NCBI GenBank assembly: GCA_958367245.1
Contig: CATXEA010000013.1
Span: 1-64,000, forward strand
DNA from: an uncultured Blautia sp.
Lineage (GTDB): Bacteria; Bacillota; Clostridia; Lachnospirales; Lachnospiraceae
Direction of reading: 5' to 3'
DNA length: 64,000 nucleotides
In this document: positions 9,158 to 17,212 of the stretch, in pieces
How the letters are laid out: the number at the start of each line of letters is the position of its first letter
Position numbering within the stretch: the first letter of the stretch is position 1
Translations under genes and position numbers: made by a program
Notes under the pieces: generated by a model
What the model saw: the letters and a program-made list of their open reading frames with translations, nothing else
Databases searched by the model: none
What the model was told of the DNA's origin: nothing

Positions 9158-9200
9158 AAAAGAGGACCTTTCGTTCATTTTGAACGAAAAGTCCTCTTTT
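9158..9200. terminator. Hairpin at the IS right end, upstream of the transposase
   Basis: Arms 9158-9177 and 9181-9200 pair almost perfectly (one wobble) with a 3-nt loop and T/A runs on both sides. It lies outside the transposase start, where many IS elements carry a structure that blocks transcription entering from the host. It may also end tpiA read-through, since the natural tpiA end lies only about 60-130 bp away. Confidence 0.6.
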
Positions 9201-9287
9201 TCCGTAGAGACTGTTATTTCACAGCCCCTTCTTCTCGTTGGGACACGATCAGTTTTATTCTGACTCTATTTTATTTTGAACGAAAAA

Positions 9288-10037
9288 TTATTTGTAGTTT
9301 ACGATCTGGCCGAAGTCAGCTTTAAGGCTTGCGCCGCCTACAAGACCGCCGTCGATGTCGTTCTGTACGAATAATTCCGGTGCTGTTGCAGGATTTACAG
9401 ATCCGCCGTACTGGATGCGGATTGCTTCTGCTGTAGCTTCATCGTAGATTTCAGCGATACATGCACGGATACCTGCGCATACTTCCTGAGCCTGCTCAGT
9501 TGTAGCTGTTTTGCCTGTTCCGATAGCCCAGATTGGCTCATAAGCGATAACTGCTGTTTTTGCCTGATCTGCTGTTACGTTCTGGAATCCGATTTTAACC
9601 TGCTGACGGATGAAGTCCATAGTAACGCCCTGCTCTCTCTGCTCAAGAGATTCGCCGCAGCACATGATTGGTGTAAGACCATGCTCAAAAGCTTTCAGCA
9701 TTTTTTTGTTTACAGTTGCATCTGTTTCAGCAAAATATTCACGTCTCTCAGAATGTCCGAGAACTACATATTTAACGCCTGCATCTGTAAGCATTGCAGG
9801 GGAGATTTCTCCTGTGTATGCACCTTTTTCTTCGAAGTACATATTTTCAGCGCCAACCTGGATGTTTGTGCCTTTGCAGGCCTCAACAACAGGAATGATG
9901 TCGATTGCAGGTACGCAGAATACAACATCAACTTCTTCGTTAGCTACTAATGGTTTCAGAGTTTCAACTAATTTAACTGCTTCGCTTGGTGTCATGTTCA
10001 TTTTCCAGTTACCAGCGACAATTTTTCTTCTTGCCAT
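9288..10037 (-). CDS. tpiA: Triose-phosphate isomerase
   Basis: 249 residues, normal length. Motifs: AGNWKMNMT (Lys), GHSERREYF (His), AYEPIWAIGTG (Glu) and IQYGGSVNP with the phosphate-binding loop, ending GGASLKADFGQIVNYK. It interconverts glyceraldehyde-3-phosphate and dihydroxyacetone phosphate. Last gene of gap-pgk-tpiA. GTAGGAGAAT precedes the ATG. The IS lies 56 bp beyond its stop and may have replaced its terminator. Confidence 0.98.
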   Translation of the reverse strand: MARRKIVAGNWKMNMTPSEAVKLVETLKPLVANEEVDVVFCVPAIDIIPVVEACKGTNIQVGAENMYFEEKGAYTGEISPAMLTDAGVKYVVLGHSERREYFAETDATVNKKMLKAFEHGLTPIMCCGESLEQREQGVTMDFIRQQVKIGFQNVTADQAKTAVIAYEPIWAIGTGKTATTEQAQEVCAGIRACIAEIYDEATAEAIRIQYGGSVNPATAPELFVQNDIDGGLVGGASLKADFGQIVNYK

Positions 10038-10116
10038 TTTATTATTCTCCTACTTGTTTTATTTAAACTAAAGTCGAACTTCGCCTTTGGCTCGTTTTTA
10101 TTAAGTTGCTTTCCGC

Positions 10117-11310
10117 TTATTTATCGTTAGCTGCTGCTACTCCCGGAAGCTCTTTGCCCTCAAGGAATTCAAGGGAAGCGCCGCCGCCTGTAGAAATATG
10201 AGTCATCTTATCGCCATATCCTAAGATATTAACAGCCGCTGCAGAGTCACCGCCGCCGATGATAGTTGTTGCATCAGTATCAGCAAGCGCTTTTGCAACT
10301 GCTTCTGTACCATGAGCAAAGTTCGGCATTTCGAAGCAGCCCATCGGTCCGTTCCATACAACAGTCTTTGCATCTTTTACAGCATCGCAGAAAAGTTTCT
10401 CTGTTTCAGGTCCGATATCCAGACCTTCCCAGCCATCCGGAATCTCTCCGCGTTTTACAACCTGCATGTTGCAGTCGTTGGAGAAAGCATCACCGATTCT
10501 GTTATCTACAGGAAGAAGAAGCTTCACGCCTTTTTCTTGTGCCTTTTTCTCCATGTCAAGAGCGTACTGTAAGTAATCGTCCTCGCAAAGAGAAATACCG
10601 ATATTTCCGCCATGCGCTTTGGTAAATGTGTAGGACATTCCGCCGCCGATGATAAGAACGTCAACTTTGTCAAGAAGGTTATTGATTACGGAAATTTTGC
10701 TGGAAACTTTCGCACCGCCAAGGATAGCCACGAATGGTCTTTCCGGATTGTTTACAGCGTTTCCTAAGAAATCAATTTCTTTCTGCATCAGGTAACCAAC
10801 TACTGCAGTGTCAACGAATTTTGTAACACCTACGTTGGAGCAATGAGCTCTGTGAGCAGTACCGAAAGCGTCGTTTACGAATACATCGCAAAGAGAAGCC
10901 AGTTCTTTGCTGAATTCTTCGCCGTTCTTTGTCTCTTCTGCACGATAACGTGTATTCTCAAGAAGAATAACCTCACCGTCTTTCATAGCTTCTACTGCTG
11001 CTTTTGCATTTGGTCCTACTACTTCCGGATCTGCTGCAAATTTAACTTCCTGTCCCAGTAATTCAGAAAGACGTACTGCAACAGGTGCAAGAGATAATTC
11101 CGGTTTCGGCTCTCCTTTCGGTTTGCCCAGATGAGAGCAGAGAATTACCTTTCCGCCGTCAGCGATCAGTTTTTTGATTGTAGGAAGAGCTGCAACAAGA
11201 CGATTTTCGTCTGTGATTTTTCCATCCTGAAGAGGAACATTGAAGTCACATCTAACGAGGACTTTCTGGCCTTTTACGTTGATATCATCAACAGATTTTT
11301 TATTCAGCAT
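10117..11310 (-). CDS. pgk: Phosphoglycerate kinase
   Basis: 397 residues. Motifs: VLVRCDFNVPLQDG near the start, a basic patch at NTRYRAEETKNGEEF, KVSSKISVINNLL, and the C-terminal nucleotide loop TIIGGGDSAAAV. It transfers phosphate from 1,3-bisphosphoglycerate to ADP. GGAGG lies 8 nt before the ATG. It sits between gap and tpiA. A strong terminator separates it from gap, so it is fed by read-through or by a promoter in the short spacer. Confidence 0.98.
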   Translation of the reverse strand: MLNKKSVDDINVKGQKVLVRCDFNVPLQDGKITDENRLVAALPTIKKLIADGGKVILCSHLGKPKGEPKPELSLAPVAVRLSELLGQEVKFAADPEVVGPNAKAAVEAMKDGEVILLENTRYRAEETKNGEEFSKELASLCDVFVNDAFGTAHRAHCSNVGVTKFVDTAVVGYLMQKEIDFLGNAVNNPERPFVAILGGAKVSSKISVINNLLDKVDVLIIGGGMSYTFTKAHGGNIGISLCEDDYLQYALDMEKKAQEKGVKLLLPVDNRIGDAFSNDCNMQVVKRGEIPDGWEGLDIGPETEKLFCDAVKDAKTVVWNGPMGCFEMPNFAHGTEAVAKALADTDATTIIGGGDSAAAVNILGYGDKMTHISTGGGASLEFLEGKELPGVAAANDK

Positions 11311-11372
11311 TTCATATGCCTCCTTAACTTTTAATAATTGCTACTGTTCACTCCGTTCACAGTAACAGTAAA

Positions 11373-11405
11373 AAAGGGTCCGGTCCATACCAGACCGGAC
11401 CCTTT
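11373..11405 (-). terminator. Strong terminator after gap
   Basis: Arms 11373-11385 and 11393-11405 form a GC-rich perfect 13-bp stem including AAAGGGTCCGGTC, followed on the minus strand by a T run (TTTTTTACTG). It lies 26 bp past the gap stop and before pgk, and would set a higher gap than pgk transcript level. Confidence 0.88.
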
Positions 11406-11430
11406 CACTGAGTCTTATTCTGCCTGCTGA

Positions 11431-12450
11431 TTAAGCGTTCAGAAGTTTACCAAAGTGTTTGATTGTACGAACCATCTGGCTTGTGTAGGAGTTTTCGTTG
11501 TCATACCAGGAAACTACCTGTACCTGTGTTGTGCCGTTGTCTAATGGAAGAACCATTGTCTGTGTAGCATCAAACAGGGAACCAAATCTCATACCTACGA
11601 TATCGCTGGAAACGATTTCGTCTGTATTGTATCCGAAGGATTCGTTGGAAGCTGCTTTCATAGCGTCGTTGATCTGCTCTTTTGTAACATTTCCTTCAAC
11701 AACTGCTGTTAAGATAGTTGTAGAACCTGTTGGGGTTGGAACACGCTGAGCAGCGCCGATTAATTTGCCGTTAAGCTCTGGGATAACAAGACCGATAGCT
11801 TTAGCAGCACCTGTGCTGTTAGGAACGATATTGCAAGCTGCTGCACGTGATCTTCTCTTATCGCCTTTTCTCTGTGGTCCGTCAAGTGTCATCTGATCGC
11901 CTGTGTAAGCGTGGATTGTACACATAATACCAGTTTTGATCGGTGCAAGATCGTTAAGAGCTTTAGCCATTGGAGCTAAGCAGTTTGTTGTACAGGAAGC
12001 AGCGGAGATGATGTGGTCTTCTTTTGTAAGTGTCTCATGGTTTACATTGTAAACGATTGTTTTCAGATCGTTTCCAGCCGGAGCAGAAATGATAACGTGT
12101 TTAGCACCAGCATCGATATGAGCCTGAGCTTTATCTTTGGATGTATAGAAACCTGTACACTCAAGAACTACGTCTACACCGATTTCTCCCCATGGAAGTT
12201 CTGCAGCGTTAGCTTTTGCATAAATTTTGATTTCTTTTCCGTCAACTGTGATAGTATCTTCTCCAGCTGTTACTGTATCAGCAAGAGCGTATCTACCCTG
12301 AGTTGAATCATATTTTAATAAGTGAGCAAGCATTTCAGGAGATGTTAAATCGTTAATTGCTACGATTTCAAATCCTTCTGCTCCAAACATCTGACGGAAT
12401 GCAAGACGTCCAATACGTCCAAAACCATTAATTGCAACTTTTACTGCCAT
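11431..12450 (-). CDS. gap: Glyceraldehyde-3-phosphate dehydrogenase
   Basis: 339 residues. NAD fold INGFGRIGRLAFRQM at the start, catalytic Cys in SAASCTTNCLAP, then the His in the IHAYTGDQ region, and the family C-terminus WYDNENSYTSQMVRT. It oxidises glyceraldehyde-3-phosphate with NAD and phosphate in glycolysis. TAGGAGGAA precedes the ATG. First gene of the glycolytic cluster, with its own strong promoter and terminator. Confidence 0.98.
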   Translation of the reverse strand: MAVKVAINGFGRIGRLAFRQMFGAEGFEIVAINDLTSPEMLAHLLKYDSTQGRYALADTVTAGEDTITVDGKEIKIYAKANAAELPWGEIGVDVVLECTGFYTSKDKAQAHIDAGAKHVIISAPAGNDLKTIVYNVNHETLTKEDHIISAASCTTNCLAPMAKALNDLAPIKTGIMCTIHAYTGDQMTLDGPQRKGDKRRSRAAACNIVPNSTGAAKAIGLVIPELNGKLIGAAQRVPTPTGSTTILTAVVEGNVTKEQINDAMKAASNESFGYNTDEIVSSDIVGMRFGSLFDATQTMVLPLDNGTTQVQVVSWYDNENSYTSQMVRTIKHFGKLLNA

Positions 12451-12483
12451 GATAAATTCCTCCTATGAATTAAGTGGTAATTA

Positions 12484-12516
12484 TGACGTCTCTATAAGTT
12501 TGTTAAAGAAACGTCA
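12484..12516 (-). promoter_or_regulatory. Inverted repeat in the gap leader
   Basis: Arms 12484-12492 and 12508-12516 (TGACGTCTC / GAAACGTCA) pair with one mismatch around 15 nt. It lies just downstream of the gap promoter and upstream of the ribosome site, so it could be an operator or a 5' mRNA structure. No regulator is encoded beside it. Confidence 0.4.
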
Positions 12517-12522
12517 ACCTAT

Positions 12523-12556
12523 ATTGTATTGTACCGAATTTCAAACAAAAATTCAA
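12523..12556 (-). promoter_or_regulatory. gap promoter
   Basis: On the minus strand TTGAAT (12551-12556), a 17-nt spacer and TACAAT (12528-12533); a second TACAAT overlaps at 12523-12528. It precedes gap by about 75 bp. Confidence 0.7.
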
Positions 12557-12682
12557 GTGTATTTTGTAAAAAAGCTCATAATTTTCCATAAAGAAATATG
12601 TTATAATAATTATTATCAACGCCAGGATGCATAACTGCGGGGAAAGTTCCCCTACTCTTACATCTGTTTACGGAGGTATATT

Positions 12683-13504
12683 ATGAATAAAATTTTATGG
12701 GACTGCCATATGCATTCCTCTTTTTCTTCCGATTCCCCTACCCCTATGGAGAATATGATAAAAGAAGCAATTTCCCAAAAAATGGCAGGTATTATTTTTA
12801 CCGAACATCAGGATACTGATTATCCCGCGTCCCCTGACGGTCTGTCCTTCACTGTAGACCTGGATTCTTACATGGACTGTCTGCTTCGACTGAAAGAAGA
12901 ATACCGGACGCAGCTTGATATACGCTTCGGTATTGAACTTGGACTTCAGCCCCATCTTTCCGAACAATACCATCTGCTTCTTGAAAAATATCCCTTTGAC
13001 TTTGTCATCGGTTCTTCCCATCTGGTTCACGGCGCAGACCCGTATTATTCTGATTTCTATTTGGGGCGCAGTGAGGAAGACTGTTACAGAGAATATTTCC
13101 AGTCCATTCTGGAAAATCTTGAAGCCTTTGACGGCATGGATGTCTACGGACATATCGACTACATTGTGCGTTATGGCCCAAACAAAAACCGGAACTATTC
13201 TTATGAAAAATATCAGGATATTCTCGATGCGATTCTGAAAAAAATCATTTCCATGGGAAAAGGAATCGAACTGAATACCGGAGGCTATCATTATGGTCTG
13301 GGAGAACCTAATCCCTGTACGGAAATTATCCGGCGTTACCGGGAGCTTGGCGGCGAGATTATTACCGTCGGCGCAGATGCACATACTCCAGATAAAATAG
13401 GATACGATTTCCACAAAGCAGCTCAGGTTCTTCGAGACTGCGGTTTTTCTCATTATAATGTATTCAGAAATCGAACGCCTGAATTTCTAAAACTTGACTT
13501 TTAG
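12683..13504 (+). CDS. PHP-domain phosphatase, HisJ-like
   Basis: 273 residues. The metal-binding PHP motifs are all visible: DCHMHSSFSSDS at the start, FTEHQDTDYP, GIELGLQP, IGSSHLVHG, and VGADAHTPDKIG near the C-terminus. The family hydrolyses histidinol phosphate in some bacteria; many homologues outside his operons have other substrates. No his genes are nearby, so the substrate is open. TACGGAGGTATATT precedes the ATG. A small GGGGAAAGTTCCCC hairpin (12638-12651) lies in its leader. Confidence 0.83.
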   Translation: MNKILWDCHMHSSFSSDSPTPMENMIKEAISQKMAGIIFTEHQDTDYPASPDGLSFTVDLDSYMDCLLRLKEEYRTQLDIRFGIELGLQPHLSEQYHLLLEKYPFDFVIGSSHLVHGADPYYSDFYLGRSEEDCYREYFQSILENLEAFDGMDVYGHIDYIVRYGPNKNRNYSYEKYQDILDAILKKIISMGKGIELNTGGYHYGLGEPNPCTEIIRRYRELGGEIITVGADAHTPDKIGYDFHKAAQVLRDCGFSHYNVFRNRTPEFLKLDF

Positions 13505-13605
13505 TCTCTTCAACTGTACAATCATAATGACTTTCGTAGCTGCTGACAGAGGAACAAAGGAAGAGGCAGTTACGATTTTTTTCAAACGACTAAGGGAGGA
13601 TAACA

Positions 13606-15846
13606 ATGGCTAAAAAAAGACTCCAGAAAAAAAAGGCTGCTGTTCAAAGAAAAGCAGAAACAGCAAAAATTGAAACTACTAAATCAGAACCATTAAAAAT
13701 GGAAACTTCTAAAACAGAACAGGTAAAAATCGAGACTTCCAAAACAGAACCTATAAAGGTCGAAACAAAGAAAGTTGAGCCTGTGAAAATCGAAACTTCC
13801 AAGACGGAACCGGCAAAGGTCGAAACCAAAAAGGTTGAGCCGATAAAAGTTGAGACAAAGAAAGTTGAGGCAGTGAAGATCGAAACTTCCAAAACAGAAC
13901 CGGCAAAGGTCGAAACAAAAAAGGTCGAGCCGATAAAAGTTGAGACAAAAAAGGTTGAGCCTGTAAAAATCGCGACCGAAAAGCCTCTTCCTGAGGTTGA
14001 CTGGGATGCTTATGAGGCGCGTTTCAACCGACATGCAGACGAACTGAAATGGCTTTACTGCGAACTTTATCAGGACAACCCCTATGTAATGATGCACTTT
14101 AACGATTTAACTGCTGATATGCGTGGATTCTATGCAGACCGAAACGCAGCGCTTCAGGCTTCAGACAAAAAACGTGAGGCTGACCCGAACTGGTATAAAC
14201 GCAATGACCTTCTGGGTATGATGATGTATGTTAACAATTTCTCAAAGACCTTAAAAGGTCTGGAAGAAAAGCTGGACTATATCCGCGAATGTAATGTCAA
14301 CTATCTGCACCTGATGCCTCTCCTTTCTTCTCCAAAGGGAAAAAGCGACGGCGGCTATGCAGTAGCAGATTTCCGTCAGGTACAACCGGAACTGGGAACT
14401 ATGGATGATTTCGCAGAACTGACTGCAAAATGCCACGAAAACGGTATCAGCGTCTGCCTCGATTTTGTCATGAACCACACATCTGAAGAGCATGAGTGGG
14501 CACGACGCGCCCGCGCAGGAGAAAAAGAATATCAGGACCGCTATTTCTTCTTTGATAACTATGATGTTCCGGCTATGTATGAGCAGCATTGTCCGGAAGT
14601 TTTCCCGACTACGGCGCCTGGTAATTTCACATGGTACGATGATATTCAGAAGCACGTTATGACGACTTTCTATCCCTACCAGTGGGATTTGAATTACAAA
14701 AACCCAATCGTCCTCAATGAGATGATTTACAATATGCTTTATCTGGCAAACAAGGGTGTGGACATCGTGCGTCTGGATGCAGTTCCGTACATCTGGAAAC
14801 AGCTTGGCACTAACTGCCGGAATCTTCCGCAGGTTCATACGATTGTACGAATCATGCGTATTATCAGTGAAATTGTCTGCCCCGGCGTACTCCTTCTGGG
14901 CGAAGTTGTCATGGCTCCTGAAAAAGTGGTTCCTTATTTCGGAACTCCTGAAAAACCGGAATGCCATCTTCTTTACAATGTTACAACAATGGCAAGCACC
15001 TGGCATACTGTTGCGACCAGAGACGTTTCTCTTCTGCGCAGACAGCTTGATATTGTCGCAGGTCTTCCAAAGGATTATATTTTCCAGAACTATCTCCGCT
15101 GCCACGACGATATCGGCTGGGGACTTGATTATGACTACCTGAAAAATTTCTCCATCGAAGAGGTTGCGCATAAGAAATATCTGAACGATTTCTTTACCGG
15201 CAAATATCCGAACTCCTTTGCCAGAGGAGAGCTTTACAACGACGACCCAAGACTTGGCGATGCCCGTCTCTGCGGTACTACCGCTTCTCTTTGCGGAATT
15301 GAGCGTTTCGGCTTCGAAGGCAACGAAAACGGAGTGGAAAGAGGTATCCGTTATGATATCACTCTTCACGCTTTCATGCTTTCCCAGTCCGGTATTCCTG
15401 TTATCTACAGCGGAGACGAAATCGGTCAGTTAAACGATTACTCTTACAAGAACGATCCGGATAAGGTTTCCGATTCCCGTTATCTCCACAGAGGCGAATT
15501 CGACTGGAATCTTGCAGATAACCGCAAAATCGACTACACGGTACAGGGACGTCTTTTCCCTGCTCTTGACAAGCTGGAGCATATCCGCGCTTCTCACAGT
15601 GTATTCGGCGCAGACGCTTCTCTGCGCACCATTGACACATGGGATTCTTCTATTCTGGCGCTGGTTCGTGAAAACGAAGATGAAAAATTCATCGGCATCT
15701 ATAATTTCAGCGAAAACGACAGAGTTGCATGGATCAACGAAGACGACGGCATGTATCTCGACCTGATTTCCGGCCATGAAATGGAAGCAAAGGGCGTTAT
15801 GATTCCGGCATTTGGCTGTTACTGGCTGTGCCGCAAAAAGAAATAA
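13606..15846 (+). CDS. GH13 amylosucrase-like glucosyltransferase/hydrolase with repetitive N-terminal tail
   Basis: 746 residues. Residues 1-125 are a Lys/Glu/Thr tail made of 10-residue repeats; residues 130-746 are a complete GH13 protein. Catalytic regions: DFVMNHTS (I), VDIVRLDAVPYIW (II, nucleophile Asp), LLGEVVM (III, acid/base Glu), CHDDIGWG (IV). The long domain before the barrel (RFNRHADELKWLYCELYQDN) is typical of amylosucrases (GH13_4), which use sucrose to build alpha-glucan; hydrolysis or phosphorolysis of sucrose is also possible. There is no signal peptide, so it is cytoplasmic. AGGGAGGATAACA precedes the ATG. Confidence 0.87.
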   Translation: MAKKRLQKKKAAVQRKAETAKIETTKSEPLKMETSKTEQVKIETSKTEPIKVETKKVEPVKIETSKTEPAKVETKKVEPIKVETKKVEAVKIETSKTEPAKVETKKVEPIKVETKKVEPVKIATEKPLPEVDWDAYEARFNRHADELKWLYCELYQDNPYVMMHFNDLTADMRGFYADRNAALQASDKKREADPNWYKRNDLLGMMMYVNNFSKTLKGLEEKLDYIRECNVNYLHLMPLLSSPKGKSDGGYAVADFRQVQPELGTMDDFAELTAKCHENGISVCLDFVMNHTSEEHEWARRARAGEKEYQDRYFFFDNYDVPAMYEQHCPEVFPTTAPGNFTWYDDIQKHVMTTFYPYQWDLNYKNPIVLNEMIYNMLYLANKGVDIVRLDAVPYIWKQLGTNCRNLPQVHTIVRIMRIISEIVCPGVLLLGEVVMAPEKVVPYFGTPEKPECHLLYNVTTMASTWHTVATRDVSLLRRQLDIVAGLPKDYIFQNYLRCHDDIGWGLDYDYLKNFSIEEVAHKKYLNDFFTGKYPNSFARGELYNDDPRLGDARLCGTTASLCGIERFGFEGNENGVERGIRYDITLHAFMLSQSGIPVIYSGDEIGQLNDYSYKNDPDKVSDSRYLHRGEFDWNLADNRKIDYTVQGRLFPALDKLEHIRASHSVFGADASLRTIDTWDSSILALVRENEDEKFIGIYNFSENDRVAWINEDDGMYLDLISGHEMEAKGVMIPAFGCYWLCRKKK
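13666..13965 (+). repeat. Tandem 30-bp coding repeat, 10 units
   Basis: Ten consecutive 10-codon units encode variants of K(I/V/M)ET(S/K)K(T/V)EPx. Two unit types alternate: A (KIETSKTEPx) and B (KVETKKVEPx), in the order A A A B A B B A B B. The later part is therefore a 90-bp ABB repeat, pointing to unit amplification by slippage or recombination. Copy number is likely to vary between strains. Confidence 0.9.
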
Positions 15847-15881
15847 TCTGCAAACAACATAAAACAACTTATAATTTGCAA

Positions 15882-15926
15882 AAAAATATCCCGCCGGTGC
15901 AAATCAATTGCCGACGGGATATTTTT
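15882..15926. terminator. Bidirectional terminator between GH13 and antiporter genes
   Basis: A long stem (AAAAATATCCCG pairing with CGGGATATTTTT, plus an inner CGG/CCG) has A/T runs on both sides. It lies between two convergent genes. Confidence 0.85.
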
Positions 15927-15949
15927 CGTATAATTTGAGGAATTTATAC

Positions 15950-17119
15950 TTATGCTTTTTTGCTGTATAAAAGTTTAAGAGCTATTGGCGTTATGATAGA
16001 GGATACCATAATCAGAAGAATTACGGCTGTAAAGAATTTACTCTCCACCATTCCCACAGAAAGCCCCTTCTGGGCTACAATAAGAGCAACCTCGCCCCTT
16101 GTCATCATACCTACGCCAATCTTCAGAGAATCATTCGTGTTAAATCCCAGTATTTTCGATATCAGTCCACAACCGATGATTTTTGTAACAAGAGCCACAA
16201 ACACGAACAGAACACAGAAAATCAGCAGGGATACTGACATCTCGTCTACAGAAGTTTTCAGACCGATACTGCAGAAGAAAACAGGAGCAAACAACATATA
16301 AGAACTGATGTCTACTTTTCTTGCAATATACTCGGAATCGTCAATACTGCATAAAACGATACCTGCCACATAGGCGCCTGTGATATCTGCAATGCCAAAG
16401 TATTCCTCTGCCAGATACGCAAATGCAAATGCAAGAACAAACCCGAGAATCGGAATCCTTCTTGTATGAGGATATCTGGCATCCAAAGCCTTAAAAAGCT
16501 TATAAATAATATAGCCTACTACAATAGCAAATACAAAAAACAATCCTGTGCTGACGATTACAGAGGACGGACTGGATGTCGGGTCTTTCATTCCAACAAC
16601 GAAGGTCAGAACAATAATACCAATTACATCGTCAATAATTGCCGCGCTCATAATGGTAGTTCCTGTCTCAGATTTAAGATAACCGAGCTCCTGCAGAGAA
16701 GCAACTGTAATGCTGACAGAAGTCGCAGTCATAATTACACCTGTAAACACCGCAGAATAGAACTGGGCAGAGCCGTTTGGCGCAAAGCCGTAATAGCAGG
16801 AATACAAAAAATAACCGCCTGCCAGAGGCACAAACACACCTGCACATGCAATGAGCAAAGCTTTCCAGCCTGTGCGTCTCAAATCCTTAAGACTTGTCTG
16901 AAGTCCTGCAAAGAACATCAGAAGCACAACTCCGATCTCCGCCATACCGCTGATAAGTTCAGTCTGCTGCACCAGCCCAAGAACGCTTGGTCCAATCAGA
17001 AGACCTGCAATAATCTCTCCCACAACCTGCGGTGCCTTTAATTTACCGGCAAGAAGTCCGCACAGCTTTGCAGAAATCAGGATAATGGCCAGATCCTTAA
17101 AAATCTCATAAGTTTCCAT
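15950..17119 (-). CDS. Cation:proton antiporter (CPA2/Kef type)
   Basis: 389 residues, about 12 hydrophobic segments. Family signature near the N-terminus: LAGKLKAPQVVGEIIAGLLIGPSVLG. The transport core includes SAAIIDDVIGIIVLTFVVG, with the paired Asp residues, and GVGMMTRGEVALIVAQKG. There is no C-terminal RCK/TrkA-N domain, so it is the membrane part only. It exchanges Na+ or K+ for protons. It lies upstream of, and transcribed away from, the convergent GH13 gene, and may share a transcript with the P-type ATPase 93 bp upstream. Confidence 0.88.
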   Translation of the reverse strand: METYEIFKDLAIILISAKLCGLLAGKLKAPQVVGEIIAGLLIGPSVLGLVQQTELISGMAEIGVVLLMFFAGLQTSLKDLRRTGWKALLIACAGVFVPLAGGYFLYSCYYGFAPNGSAQFYSAVFTGVIMTATSVSITVASLQELGYLKSETGTTIMSAAIIDDVIGIIVLTFVVGMKDPTSSPSSVIVSTGLFFVFAIVVGYIIYKLFKALDARYPHTRRIPILGFVLAFAFAYLAEEYFGIADITGAYVAGIVLCSIDDSEYIARKVDISSYMLFAPVFFCSIGLKTSVDEMSVSLLIFCVLFVFVALVTKIIGCGLISKILGFNTNDSLKIGVGMMTRGEVALIVAQKGLSVGMVESKFFTAVILLIMVSSIITPIALKLLYSKKA

Positions 17120-17212
17120 AATCTCTTTTCCCCTTTTGTAAAATGAATAATTACTTTACAGGAAAATTATAGCACCATCGAATTGGAAGTACAAGGATTG
17201 TACACAGAGAAT

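Larger units (their letters stand above)
7434..9231 (-). mobile_element. IS1182-family insertion sequence
   Basis: Perfect 15-bp terminal inverted repeats lie at 7434-7448 and 9217-9231, enclosing one transposase gene on the minus strand. The two ends continue to resemble each other only briefly. No direct target duplication is visible in the bases just outside. The left end also forms a hairpin (7438-7475) followed by a T-rich run on the plus strand, which could terminate the sigma-factor transcript. A second hairpin lies upstream of the transposase. The element looks intact. Confidence 0.85.

Noticed and set aside
13644..14097. Open frames antisense to the GH13 repeat tail
   Set aside because: They arise from the repeat itself, which is open in several frames.
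14251..15369. Long open frame (372 codons) on the strand opposite the GH13 gene
   Set aside because: It mirrors a highly conserved enzyme, has no ribosome site, and its composition is the reverse of real coding sequence.
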